A stretch of DNA of 64,000 bases, taken from positions 1-64,000 of the forward strand of contig JAFUFK010000005.1 of the NCBI GenBank assembly GCA_017469925.1, written 5' to 3'. This stretch comes from Bacteroidaceae bacterium. Lineage in GTDB: Bacteria > Bacteroidota > Bacteroidia > Bacteroidales > Bacteroidaceae. Every line of letters begins with the position of its first letter. Within the stretch, counting starts at the first letter, position 1. Below the pieces are notes generated by a model that made no database searches, was not told where the DNA came from, and worked only from the letters and a program-made list of their open reading frames with translations. Made by a program: the position numbers and the translations under genes. This document shows, in pieces, positions 24,312 to 34,581 of this stretch.

Positions 24312-27179
24312 ATGAAAAACAGTATGCTAAAGCGAAGAATTGCCCGCTGGGCCGTTCCCGTTTGTGCTGCTTTCGTCATGGGTGGCGGACTATCGTCGTG
24401 CAGCGACGACCTGCTGGTCGGACAGCCCTCGTGGCTGGGCGAAAGCATCTACGAAGAGTTGGAGTCGGGCAGGCATGGCAATTTCAGTGAGACACTGAAA
24501 CTCATCAATGCCCAGGACGAGGACTACGCCTCCGTCTTGCGCAAGACGGGTTCGAAGACCCTGTTTGTGGCCGACGACGCAGCGTGGGCAGAGTTCTACA
24601 AGAACAATCCTTGGGGCGTCAAGAGCATTGAGGACATGAGCGACGCTCAGAAGAAACTCGTCTTCAAGGCCAACATGATCAACAGCGCCTATCTGGTGGA
24701 ACTGCTCGGTAACATCCCCAGCTCGACGGCCGACGACCCTGTAGAGGGTTCGTGCATGAGACGAGCCACGTCGGTGAACCTGATGGACTCCGTGCCCCTG
24801 GTGACGCGCGACAAGTACCCTGTGGTCAATGCCGCCCGCATCGACATGGCAACGGGTAAGCAGGTTGACTACTGGTCCGTCCTGCGCGACAAGGAGCAGA
24901 TGCGCATTCTGGAGGATGACGGTGTGCAGAGCATGATTCACTTTATGCCGAAGTTCATGCAGAACAACAACATCACGAGCGACGACGTTTCGTTCCTGAC
25001 CAATGGCGAAATCAACTCGAACGAGGGCGCCTTCGTCAACGGCAAGGTCATCACGCAGAAGGACATCACCTGCCAGAACGGTTACATCCACGTCCTCGAA
25101 GGCGTGGCCCTGCCGCTTGATAACATGGCCAACGTCATTGCAGGTAACCCGCAGTTCAGCATCTACAGCCGTCTGCTCGACCGATTCTCGTACCCCCACT
25201 TCGATGCCACGGCCAACCGTGAATACCATCGCCAGTACGGAGGCAACGACGAGGATACGGCAGTATTCGTGCGTAAGTATTTCAACAACCACAGCAACGT
25301 CTCCTTCGAGCGTATGGACGACAATACTCAGGTGAGTTCCGTGCTGCCCTATGACCCGGGATGGAATCTCTATCGCCTGAGCAGTACCAGCGGCATCACG
25401 TTCCAGCACGATGCAGCCGCCATGCTCGTCCCCACCGACGAGGCCCTGCGTCGCTACCTGGAGACCGACGGTGCCGACCTCGACGAGCGCTATGGCAAGG
25501 CTGGTGACGGCGAGACCGCTTGGGACAACGCACCCGACGCCGTAGTCCTGCCTCTCTTACAGAACACGATGCTGACGAGCCTGAAGGCCGCCGTGCCCAG
25601 CCAGTTCCAGAGTATCAATAATACTGCCGGTGAGCGCATGGGCGTGAAGAAGACTGACATCGACTCCGTACTGTGGGCCTGCAACGGTGTGATTTACCAG
25701 ACCAACAAGGTATATGTGGCTCCCGAGTACGTCAGTGTCTATTACCCCTGCGTAATCCGCGCCAACGACGACCTGCACATCGTCTATAGCGTTGTACAGC
25801 GCGATAGCCGTACGAGCAGCGACAACACCGACGCCGAAGGTTACTATGCCTACCTGAACAATATGGGCAGTAAGCTGAGCTTCATCATTCCTACGGACAA
25901 TGCCCTCCAGACCTACTACGACCCCGTGAGCTACAAGCGCACGAATACCCGTGACGAATCGACGGCATTGGCCTATAAGTTCAAGATGGATGGCGTAAGG
26001 GTTACTGCCGACCTGTATCCCGTCGATTGGACTGCACTCGACGACTACGGACGTGGTACCATTGACGAACAGGCCACTCGCGACTTCACGGTAGGAAGTT
26101 CGGAGAAGAACGACGCCTTCTACCACTTCAAGGACATCATGAACAACTCGCTGGCTACGGGCCTGTTCACTCCTGGCCAGAAATTCTACCAGAGCAAGAG
26201 CGGCTCCCCCATCATCGTGGAGTGGGACGGTGCGACGGTTAAGGGCGTGGCCGGTTCCTTCCAGTACGAACGTGGTTACTATGTACCCGTCCTTGAAAAG
26301 TACGAGAAGGCTGCCGGTAACGGACAGAGCTACATCATCGACAATGAGCCCCTGATGAGCACCTTCACAAGTCCCTATGCCGCCATCACAGACTCCCTAA
26401 GGATGGACCGCTTCGGCTCGTTTGCCAACCTGCTCGAGAGCATGGTGAACACCACCGACGGTGCCAATCATGCCACAATGGACAAGTGTCTGCCGACGCT
26501 GAACAATTACCACTATACCATCTACGTGCCTACTAACGAATCGATAGACGAGCTGGTGGACCAGCACTTGCTGCCCACATGGGACGACGTCGACGACGTA
26601 AACTCCTGCATCGAGGTTATTGACGACAAGATTGCCAAGGAAGAGGCAGCGGCTGGCGAAGAGGTGACCGACCTCATCAAGGAACTCACCGAACAGCGCG
26701 ACTACCTGGAAGGACAGGCTAAGGTGATGACACAGGTTATCGAAAACTTCGTCAACTATCACATCCAGGATAACTCAGTATTCCTGGAAGGTGAGGAACA
26801 TGCGAACGACGTATTCGAGAGTGCTTGCCTCGACACCCTGACCAACCGTTTCGTAAAGCTCTACGTCAACTACTCGCAGGGCGGCGACCTGACGGTGACC
26901 GACAACACGGGCAAGACCCATCGCGTAGATAAGGACTGCTGCAACATCCTGACCCGGCAGTACTACTTCAACGGCGCTTCGCTGCTGAAGAGCAATGCCT
27001 GCACGAGAATCTTCTCGTCGGCCTATGCTGTGGTTCACCAAATCGACTCTCCGCTGGTGCCCTTCAGCGGTTGCTACTATGACCCGGCAGAGTTTGACAA
27101 GGTGCAGGAGGTGCTGGCAGCTCACCCCGTGGATAACGACGTAACCCCAACTCCTAACCCTATTAAGCGCAGAAGATGA
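24312..27179 (+). CDS. Fasciclin-domain surface lipoprotein (955 aa)
   Basis: A long lipoprotein signal ends at LSSC (cysteine near residue 30). Fasciclin-like repeats are visible: KTLFVADDAAWAEFY with GYIHVLEGVALPLDNM, AAMLVPTDEALRRYL, SFIIPTDNALQTYY and TIYVPTNESIDELV. A helical insert (about 770-820) and the tail VTPTPNPIKRRR end the protein. Fasciclin domains usually mediate adhesion or protein contacts; in SusCD loci of this phylum such proteins probably act as surface accessory lipoproteins. First gene of the seven-gene operon; its stop overlaps the SusC start (ATGA). Confidence 0.85.
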   Translation: MKNSMLKRRIARWAVPVCAAFVMGGGLSSCSDDLLVGQPSWLGESIYEELESGRHGNFSETLKLINAQDEDYASVLRKTGSKTLFVADDAAWAEFYKNNPWGVKSIEDMSDAQKKLVFKANMINSAYLVELLGNIPSSTADDPVEGSCMRRATSVNLMDSVPLVTRDKYPVVNAARIDMATGKQVDYWSVLRDKEQMRILEDDGVQSMIHFMPKFMQNNNITSDDVSFLTNGEINSNEGAFVNGKVITQKDITCQNGYIHVLEGVALPLDNMANVIAGNPQFSIYSRLLDRFSYPHFDATANREYHRQYGGNDEDTAVFVRKYFNNHSNVSFERMDDNTQVSSVLPYDPGWNLYRLSSTSGITFQHDAAAMLVPTDEALRRYLETDGADLDERYGKAGDGETAWDNAPDAVVLPLLQNTMLTSLKAAVPSQFQSINNTAGERMGVKKTDIDSVLWACNGVIYQTNKVYVAPEYVSVYYPCVIRANDDLHIVYSVVQRDSRTSSDNTDAEGYYAYLNNMGSKLSFIIPTDNALQTYYDPVSYKRTNTRDESTALAYKFKMDGVRVTADLYPVDWTALDDYGRGTIDEQATRDFTVGSSEKNDAFYHFKDIMNNSLATGLFTPGQKFYQSKSGSPIIVEWDGATVKGVAGSFQYERGYYVPVLEKYEKAAGNGQSYIIDNEPLMSTFTSPYAAITDSLRMDRFGSFANLLESMVNTTDGANHATMDKCLPTLNNYHYTIYVPTNESIDELVDQHLLPTWDDVDDVNSCIEVIDDKIAKEEAAAGEEVTDLIKELTEQRDYLEGQAKVMTQVIENFVNYHIQDNSVFLEGEEHANDVFESACLDTLTNRFVKLYVNYSQGGDLTVTDNTGKTHRVDKDCCNILTRQYYFNGASLLKSNACTRIFSSAYAVVHQIDSPLVPFSGCYYDPAEFDKVQEVLAAHPVDNDVTPTPNPIKRRR

Positions 27180-30100
27180 AAACACTAAGATATACCATAT
27201 TATTATTCCTGTGTCTGACATCTACGCTTGTCAGTGCACAGATTACGCGCGTCAGCGGTTCCGTCAGCGACGAATTCGGAGAACTGCCTGGCGTGGCCGT
27301 AAAGGAGATTGACGCCTCGAACCGTATTGTCAGTTCGACGGTGACCGATGGCAATGGTAACTTCACGATGACGCTGAAGGATTCGAAGAAGAACAAACTC
27401 GTCTTCTCCTGCATCGGCATGAAACAGCAAGTCATCCATCCCATTACCAAGCAGGTCTATAAGATACACATGGCTGCCGACGTGAAGACCATGAAACAGG
27501 TCGATATCACGGCCAAGAAGATGGCAAAGTCGAGCGGTCTGGCCATTCCCGAGCGCGAGGTCAGCTATGCCGCACAGGGACTGGATGCCAAGGAGTTTGA
27601 GGGACTGGGTATCACCTCGGTCGATGAGGCCCTGCAAGGCCGTATCGCCGGTCTCGACATTATCGCCAGCTCCGGTAACGTGGGTGCGGGTTCGCAGATG
27701 CGTCTGCGTGGTGTATCCACCGTTTCTACCCTGACTAGCAACGAACCCCTCATCGTAGTGAATGGCGACATCGCCACCGATCTCGACCTCAGCGACTTCG
27801 ATGTGGCTACGGCTACGGACGAAAAGTTTGCCGAACTGCTGAAGGTCAACACCGAGGACATCCTCGACATCCGCGTACTGAAGGATGCCTCGGCTACGGC
27901 CATCTGGGGTAAGAACGGTGCAAACGGTGTCATCGAAATCACCACCAAGCGTGGTACGCGTGGCCCCGTGCGTGTGGGTTATTCGGGTAAGGTGACCATC
28001 AACGACAAGAACCGCCCCGTGAAACTCCTGAACGGTGACCAATACACCATGATGCTGAAGGAGGCATACTTCAACCCCCGCCTTTCGGATACCGACGGAA
28101 ACATCCCCGAACTGAACTACGACTACGAAGGATTCTCCGAGGCATACATGTACGACAACAATACCGACTGGACAAAACTTGTCTCGAAGTACGGTGTCCT
28201 GCAACAGCACTACCTGAACGTGTCGGGTGGTGACGAGAAGACCACCTTCCGTATCAGTGGTGGTTACGACCGCCAGACGGGTAACATCATCAAGCAGAAG
28301 ATGGACCGCTTCACGACACGTATGGCCCTCGACTACTATGTCAGCGACCGCATCAAGATTAATTCTGACTTCGCCCTTACCTACACCGACCGCGACATGA
28401 ACTACGACGGTCTTTGGGGTATTGCCATGGTGAAGATGCCTAACCTCTCGCCCTACTACGAGTACGAGAATGGCGTGCAGAGCAACGACTACTACTACAT
28501 GTTGCAGACCGCTGCCGGTGGCACCAACAAGTTGGACGACCAGAAAGGCCTGGCCAACCCGTTGGCAAGTGCCAACCTGGCCAAGTACAACCAGCGCACC
28601 TACAACCTGACTCCGAAACTGGAACTCGAATACAAACTGTTGGGCCTCGACGACGAGCACCATCAGCTGAGGTATAACGGCGTGGTATATATCAACGTCT
28701 CGAACCAGTACGACGACAAGGACTATCCCCGCGAACTGAGCACGGCCAACTTCCTGAACACCCATACGGCCTACTCGCATAGCGGTAAGAGCCTCTCGTT
28801 TACGACACGTCACGAACTGACCTATATACCTTATATAAAGAATCGCGACCACTCGGTACGTATGCTGGGTCGCTTCGAACTGAACAGCGGTAGCAACAGT
28901 GCGCAGAGCACCAATGCCAACCGTCTGCCCAGCGGCATCAGTTCGCCTTCGGCCGGTGGTATGATTACGGGCATGAGTTCCGACTTCGGACAGGGCAGGA
29001 GCCTCGACTACCTCTTCTCGGGTCACTACTCCTACAAGAGCAAGTACTCGTTGAGCGGCAACCTGCGTATGGACGGAACCACCCGCTTCGGTCCGAGCAA
29101 GCGTTGGCTGACCTCCTACTCCGTATCCGGACGTTGGAACGTCATCGACGAAAACTTCATGAACTGGTCGCGCGAAAAACTCAAGATGAGCATGCTGGCC
29201 GTCAGTGCCGGTTGGGGTGTCGTAGGTAACCAGCCTGGTTCCGACTACCTCTATATGAATAAGTACGGCACGGGCTCTTCGTACCTGGGACGCATCTCCA
29301 TGAACCCTGACGGACTGAAACTCACGGGCTTCGGACCTGAGAAGGTATCGTCGTGGAACTTGGGATTCAACCTCGGCTTCTTCGACGAGCGTCTGACCTT
29401 CCGTCTCGACGTCTATTCTCGTCTGACCACTGGCATGTTGATGCCTGGTGCAGGCATCACCTCCACGTCGGGTTATAGCAGCCTGAGCACCAAGAACGTG
29501 GGTGACATGAAGAACAATGGTTGGGAGTTCAACATCAATGGTAGCCGCCTGCTGAAGAAGGGCAAGTTCTCGCTCGACTTCTATGTGAACTTCGCCAACA
29601 ACCACAACATCATCACCAAGATGGACGAGAACGTGCTCGAAGGCCTGAACACAGAATTCTCCAAGAGCAATGCCTCGCTCTTGCAGCGCGTGCAAATCAA
29701 CAACCCCTTCGGCTCTATCTACGGATTCCGCTGCAAGGGTACCTACCAGTACAACTTCACCACTGCTCAGCGTATTGCCAAGGGTAAGATGCCCGAAGCC
29801 CTGGCCGCACAGGGATTCAATACCTTGCAGGATTGCATCGACGCAGGTATCACTTTCCCCGTGGCCCTGAATGCCGACAACCAAGTTGTGTATAACGAGA
29901 AGGGCGAACCCCTGCAGATGATGTTCTGCTACACCGAGGGTTCGGCACTGGGTAAGTTCAATGGTGGCGACGCCATGTACGAAGACGTGAACCACGACGG
30001 TCAGATTAATGAACTCGACCTCGTCTATCTGGGCAGTTCACTGCCTAAGCTTACTGGTGGTTTCGGCTTCACCCTGAACTATGGCCACTGGCGCCTCTCG

Positions 30101-30553
30101 ACCCAGTTCAACTATCGTGTTGACTACGACGTATTCAATATGGCTCGCCTGAACGTAGAGTCGATGAATTCGAACAACAACCAGAGCGAGGCCGTGAACT
30201 ACCGCTGGCGTAAGGAGGGTGACGGAGGCTTTGGCCAGTACATCCCCCGCGCACTGAGCAACAAGTTCATGACGAACTACAACACACTGGTGAGCGACCG
30301 CTTCGTAGAGGACGCTTCGTTCCTGCGCCTCAACTACTTGCAGCTCACTTACTCGTTCGACTCGAAGTTGATTAAGAAGTGGCATCTCAACCAGCTGAAG
30401 CTCTCTGCCAGCGCCAGAAACCTCTTCTGCCTGACAAAGTACAGCGGTGTTGACCCCGAAATCGGTTATGGCGGTTACAGCGTATCTACCGATAATGCCA
30501 ACACGCCTGGTCATGCCAAAGCCTATACCTTTAGTTTGAACATCGAATTCTAA
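27176..30553 (+). CDS. SusC-type TonB-dependent outer-membrane transporter
   Basis: 1125 residues. Signal peptide ending SAQ; a carboxypeptidase-D-like N-terminal extension (VSGSVSDEFGELPGVAV...FTMTLKD); plug domain with MRLRGVSTVST...PLIVVNG and IRVLKDASATAIWGKNGANGVIEITTKRG; then a long 22-strand barrel ending YTFSLNIEF with terminal aromatic. SusC proteins import oligosaccharides or peptides captured with SusD lids. Overlaps the preceding gene by four bases and precedes its SusD partner by 19 bp. Confidence 0.96.
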   Translation: MKTLRYTILLFLCLTSTLVSAQITRVSGSVSDEFGELPGVAVKEIDASNRIVSSTVTDGNGNFTMTLKDSKKNKLVFSCIGMKQQVIHPITKQVYKIHMAADVKTMKQVDITAKKMAKSSGLAIPEREVSYAAQGLDAKEFEGLGITSVDEALQGRIAGLDIIASSGNVGAGSQMRLRGVSTVSTLTSNEPLIVVNGDIATDLDLSDFDVATATDEKFAELLKVNTEDILDIRVLKDASATAIWGKNGANGVIEITTKRGTRGPVRVGYSGKVTINDKNRPVKLLNGDQYTMMLKEAYFNPRLSDTDGNIPELNYDYEGFSEAYMYDNNTDWTKLVSKYGVLQQHYLNVSGGDEKTTFRISGGYDRQTGNIIKQKMDRFTTRMALDYYVSDRIKINSDFALTYTDRDMNYDGLWGIAMVKMPNLSPYYEYENGVQSNDYYYMLQTAAGGTNKLDDQKGLANPLASANLAKYNQRTYNLTPKLELEYKLLGLDDEHHQLRYNGVVYINVSNQYDDKDYPRELSTANFLNTHTAYSHSGKSLSFTTRHELTYIPYIKNRDHSVRMLGRFELNSGSNSAQSTNANRLPSGISSPSAGGMITGMSSDFGQGRSLDYLFSGHYSYKSKYSLSGNLRMDGTTRFGPSKRWLTSYSVSGRWNVIDENFMNWSREKLKMSMLAVSAGWGVVGNQPGSDYLYMNKYGTGSSYLGRISMNPDGLKLTGFGPEKVSSWNLGFNLGFFDERLTFRLDVYSRLTTGMLMPGAGITSTSGYSSLSTKNVGDMKNNGWEFNINGSRLLKKGKFSLDFYVNFANNHNIITKMDENVLEGLNTEFSKSNASLLQRVQINNPFGSIYGFRCKGTYQYNFTTAQRIAKGKMPEALAAQGFNTLQDCIDAGITFPVALNADNQVVYNEKGEPLQMMFCYTEGSALGKFNGGDAMYEDVNHDGQINELDLVYLGSSLPKLTGGFGFTLNYGHWRLSTQFNYRVDYDVFNMARLNVESMNSNNNQSEAVNYRWRKEGDGGFGQYIPRALSNKFMTNYNTLVSDRFVEDASFLRLNYLQLTYSFDSKLIKKWHLNQLKLSASARNLFCLTKYSGVDPEIGYGGYSVSTDNANTPGHAKAYTFSLNIEF

Positions 30554-30572
30554 TGAAAGGAGGAAACCAGAC

Positions 30573-32429
30573 ATGAAAAGCAAGAATATAAAATCCATAT
30601 TGTTGGCAGCAGTAGCCTGCCTGACTCTGGCCAGTTGCGGCGATTTCCTGGAAATCAAGCCAAAGACTTTCGTATCAGAGGACAACTTCTGGAACGAGAA
30701 GACCGACATCGACCAAATGGTAACCGGCACCTATACAAAGATGCAGGATGCCGGATTCATCAGCCGTCTGATAATGTGGGGCGAAACCCGCAGCGACAAC
30801 ATTCAGGAAGGTCTGAACTGTACGAACCAACTCGATATCTATCGTACCCTGCAGGAGCAATTGCTCTCTACTAATCAGTATGCCGACTGGACCAGCTTCT
30901 ATGCTGTCATCAACCAGTGCAACATCATCATCCAGCGCGCTCCCGAGGTAAGTGAGAAGGACCCCGTCTATACGCAAAGCGACGTCTTGGCTACACAGGC
31001 CGAAGTCTCGTTCCTGCGCGACCTCTGCTACTTCTATCTCGTTCGTGCATACAAGGATGTTCCCTATTACACCTACGCTATCCAGAGCGACGAGGACGTA
31101 GTGCCCATAGCTGCTACGAACGGCGACGAAATCGTCCGTAACCTCATTGCCGACCTCGAAAGCGTGGTAAGTAATGCCCTCAAGGCCTATCCCAAGGACA
31201 ACAACGAACGGTATAACAGTAATTGCAACCGCGTAACGCAAAACGCCATCTACGCTCTGCTGGCCGATCTCTGCCTTTGGGACGGACAATACCAGAAGTG
31301 TGTCGATTACTGCCAGCGCGTCATAGATGCCAAGTTGCAGGAGTACTACGACGACTTCTCCTATGCCGACGGTGCTGGAAATTCAAGTACGGTGACCGTG
31401 AACGGACGTTCGCAGGCCAACGTACAACTCTTTAAGTGGGCCGATGACGACGGGGTAGGGTATCCCCTCATCCCTTGCTATAGCGGCAATCAGTATGGCG
31501 CCGACTTCAATGCCATCTTTGGTGGAAACGGCAACAGTTTCGAAAGCATCTTCGAACTCGCTTTCACCAAGCAGGGCGACGCCGACGGATACATCAACAA
31601 CTCCTCCCTGGCATCGCTCTATGGCAACTACTATAGCGCCACTGCTGCGGAGTCAAAGGGAAAGGGATACTTGGCTGCCAGTGACGGGTTACTCAACGAC
31701 CTGAACAACAACCTCAACCGTATCTTCTCGCACAAGTACGATTGCCGTTACTACACCAGCATGGACATCGATGCCGAATACACCTTTGCCTATGTGGCTA
31801 AAGGCGTGGTCAGCGACCGCACCATTACTACGGCGCAGAGCAGCACCTTCCCCTTTGCGGCAAGCCGCAATAATGAGGTGGCCAGTTATCACACACGCAA
31901 CTGGATTTTCTACCGTCTGACCGACGTCATGCTTATGCAGGCCGAGGCTCTGATAGAAATGGCTGCAAGCGATACCTATACGATTATGGATGAGGAGGGT
32001 CAGCCCGTAACGGGAGAATCTGGCGAACGCCTCTACGACGCAAGCCTGAAGAAGGCCTTCGGACTTATCTATGCAGTCAATCGCCGCAGTATTATGACCA
32101 ACACCATCGCTTCGAACACCGTGGTTACCACCAATGCCTTGAAACTCCAGGCATCGGCCACGAAGAGCGAACTGCGCACCCTGTGTCAACAGGAGCGCCG
32201 TCGCGAATTACTGTTCGAGGGTAAGCGCTGGTTCGACCTCCTTCGTTACTGCCGTCGCGAGAATTCGCTCAGCTACATTCCCACGAAGAAGGGTGCAACG
32301 AAGATTGTCAACACTGAGGCACTCTACTGGCCATACGCCAAGAATGAGTTGAAGAACAACCCGCTCTTGGAGCAGAAGCCGTTCTATGCCAACAACGACG
32401 AAGAAGGCAATTACACCAGTACTAAATAA
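30573..32429 (+). CDS. SusD/RagB-type substrate-binding lipoprotein
   Basis: 618 residues. Lipobox LASC near residue 21, then GDFLEIKPKTFVSEDNFWNEKTDIDQMVTGTY, the standard SusD opening, a TPR-like helical core (SFLRDLCYFYLVRAYKDVPYYTYA) and the late block QQERRRELLFEGKRWFDLLRYCR typical of RagB/SusD. It forms the lid of the preceding SusC transporter. Ligand unknown. Confidence 0.96.
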   Translation: MKSKNIKSILLAAVACLTLASCGDFLEIKPKTFVSEDNFWNEKTDIDQMVTGTYTKMQDAGFISRLIMWGETRSDNIQEGLNCTNQLDIYRTLQEQLLSTNQYADWTSFYAVINQCNIIIQRAPEVSEKDPVYTQSDVLATQAEVSFLRDLCYFYLVRAYKDVPYYTYAIQSDEDVVPIAATNGDEIVRNLIADLESVVSNALKAYPKDNNERYNSNCNRVTQNAIYALLADLCLWDGQYQKCVDYCQRVIDAKLQEYYDDFSYADGAGNSSTVTVNGRSQANVQLFKWADDDGVGYPLIPCYSGNQYGADFNAIFGGNGNSFESIFELAFTKQGDADGYINNSSLASLYGNYYSATAAESKGKGYLAASDGLLNDLNNNLNRIFSHKYDCRYYTSMDIDAEYTFAYVAKGVVSDRTITTAQSSTFPFAASRNNEVASYHTRNWIFYRLTDVMLMQAEALIEMAASDTYTIMDEEGQPVTGESGERLYDASLKKAFGLIYAVNRRSIMTNTIASNTVVTTNALKLQASATKSELRTLCQQERRRELLFEGKRWFDLLRYCRRENSLSYIPTKKGATKIVNTEALYWPYAKNELKNNPLLEQKPFYANNDEEGNYTSTK

Positions 32430-32443
32430 ATAAGATAGAATAT

Positions 32444-34561
32444 ATGAAATCTACTATGAAGAATATCCGTACATTGCTCGTCATAGGTTTGATGGGCATA
32501 GGAGCCTTGAGTGTAGTGTCTTGTAATGACGATATGCATGAAGAGAACTACTACACCTTTACAGGCGAAATGATGAGCGACTATCTTCAGAACCATGAAG
32601 ACTTTAGCCAGTTTGCAGCCATTGTCACGAAAGCAACTGGCAGCACTCGCGGCACCAACATCATGGACCTCCTCTCCGTGCGCGGACAGTACACCTGCTT
32701 CGCACCTACCAACGAGGCCGTGACCAAGTTCCTCTCGGAGAATGGCTACAAGAGCGTCGATGAAATCCCCAGCGATGTCTGTGACACCATTGCCCGTACC
32801 CACCTGATTAACGGTCGCGTCTATAACACCGCCGACTTCTCCGAGCTGTTGGGTGAATTCACCTCGGCCGATGTCAACAAGGTGAACATGAACGACCGCT
32901 ATCTCTCGCTTGAATGGGCATACGATGTTAACGAGAGTGGCGACACCTTGGTGGCCACCTATCGCCTGCAGGGAACTGGCGAAATCATAGCCTCTCTGGC
33001 AAACGACTCTGTGGAGAATGGTATCGTACATCCTATCAATGCAGTACTCTCGTCGTCGAACCTCGCCGTGCCCGACCTGATTGCCCAGAACGAGAAGATA
33101 CACCTCTTCTCCGAGGCACTGACACTGACCGGACTTGCCAACTACATGGCCACGAAGTTTGAAGACGAGACCTGGAACTACGATGCACCAGAGTATGAGG
33201 CTTATCATGGAAAGGTTATCTACTCCGGAGCCCAGAACGACTGGTGCGACATTCCGGAAAAACGTCGGTTCAAGTTTACCATATTTGCCTGCCCCGACTC
33301 TATCTTGGCCGAGAAGTACTCAATTACCGACCTTGAGAGTCTGTATAACTACGCACGCACCATCTATGGAGGTCCCGACTACTCGGCCGACCTCGACTTC
33401 ACCGACACCGCCAACCCGCTCCGTCGCCTGATGGCCTACCACTGCCTGCCCTTCGCACAGTCTTATGACCATTATACGACTATATGCACTATTGTCACTA
33501 ATGCCACCAAGGCATTCGTAAACCCCACGGAGTGGTACTCGACGATGGACACGCTGACCACCATGAAGGTGACTCGTCTGACCTCGGCTCGTGAGATTAC
33601 CCAGTATGGTGGCGTCTCGGGCGATATGTACCTCAACCGTAGCGACAACAATCGCTCGCTGGTTCACAACCCCGGTGTCCATGTATTCCGTCCCACGGGC
33701 GAATATGTGCAGGAGGCCCGCAATGGTAGCTACTTCCTTACCGATGGCCTGATTGACTATGGCGAAGATACGAAGACCGACATCTTCAACACGCGCATTC
33801 GTTTCGACATCATGGACTGCTTCCCTGAAATGATAAGCAACGACCTTCGTAACTACGACGAGTCGCACACAACCATTGGTTCGGACCGTCCCGAAGCGCC
33901 TGCTCGCAACTACATCTTGCCCAATGGCTATCTCGATGGCGTCAAGGTGAATTCCGATGGTGTCTTCATGTACCAAGGCGCACGCAACTGGTATTGGAGC
34001 TACGAAGGCGACGAATTCAACGTATATTCTGATGTCAACCACTACGATATCGAGTTCTACCTGCCCAGTGTGCCGACGGGAACCTACCAGATTCGTCTGG
34101 GTATGTGCGTAATGGCTTCCCGAGGCATTTGTCAGTTCTACCTCGACGACGAACCTAAGGGTACTCCCTTCGACGAGCGTAACAATGGTATCGTGGACCG
34201 TATCGGTTGGATAAATATCGAATCGTCCAACTATACCGACGAACAGAAGGAAGCCTATAAGAAGAACATGCACAACCTCGGTTGGTACCATGGTCCTGGC
34301 GGTGTCTTCAATACCAGTGGCTCTGGCTATAAGGATGGCCGCGATGCCCTTGCTCATTCGGGTGGTACATTCCGCTCACATGAGACGACACTTCGCTATG
34401 TACTTGCTACCGAACCGCTCGACGAACGTGTTCGCCACAAGGTTCGCATTAAGTCCGTATGGGCTGTAGGCTCGGCCTTGGTGATGTTAGACTATCTTGA
34501 ACTTGTCCCGAAGAGCGTCTATGGCGTTGAGGGAGAAGGAAAGGCTGAAGACGAGTTTTAA
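32444..34561 (+). CDS. Fasciclin-domain surface lipoprotein (705 aa)
   Basis: Lipobox VVSC (cysteine near 27). The first fasciclin domain has YLQNHEDFSQFAAIVTKA, GQYTCFAPTNEAVTKFL and ENGIVHPINAVLSSS; a second runs about 210-345. The C-terminal 250 residues include a beta-rich region (DIEFYLPSVPTGTYQIRLGMCVMASRGICQFYLDDEP) like a ligand-binding sandwich. A second ATG four codons in is possible. The N-terminus is closely related to the partial gene at 63824, so this is a family with copies at both ends of the window. Confidence 0.82.
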   Translation: MKSTMKNIRTLLVIGLMGIGALSVVSCNDDMHEENYYTFTGEMMSDYLQNHEDFSQFAAIVTKATGSTRGTNIMDLLSVRGQYTCFAPTNEAVTKFLSENGYKSVDEIPSDVCDTIARTHLINGRVYNTADFSELLGEFTSADVNKVNMNDRYLSLEWAYDVNESGDTLVATYRLQGTGEIIASLANDSVENGIVHPINAVLSSSNLAVPDLIAQNEKIHLFSEALTLTGLANYMATKFEDETWNYDAPEYEAYHGKVIYSGAQNDWCDIPEKRRFKFTIFACPDSILAEKYSITDLESLYNYARTIYGGPDYSADLDFTDTANPLRRLMAYHCLPFAQSYDHYTTICTIVTNATKAFVNPTEWYSTMDTLTTMKVTRLTSAREITQYGGVSGDMYLNRSDNNRSLVHNPGVHVFRPTGEYVQEARNGSYFLTDGLIDYGEDTKTDIFNTRIRFDIMDCFPEMISNDLRNYDESHTTIGSDRPEAPARNYILPNGYLDGVKVNSDGVFMYQGARNWYWSYEGDEFNVYSDVNHYDIEFYLPSVPTGTYQIRLGMCVMASRGICQFYLDDEPKGTPFDERNNGIVDRIGWINIESSNYTDEQKEAYKKNMHNLGWYHGPGGVFNTSGSGYKDGRDALAHSGGTFRSHETTLRYVLATEPLDERVRHKVRIKSVWAVGSALVMLDYLELVPKSVYGVEGEGKAEDEF

Positions 34562-34581
34562 CCTTGAAAACATTGAAAGTT

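Noticed and set aside
27203-29995. A 930-codon minus-strand open frame inside the first susC (similar ones at 37282-39768 and 39728-41881)
   Set aside because: Entirely antisense to convincing SusC/SusD genes; caused by codon bias, no domain content.
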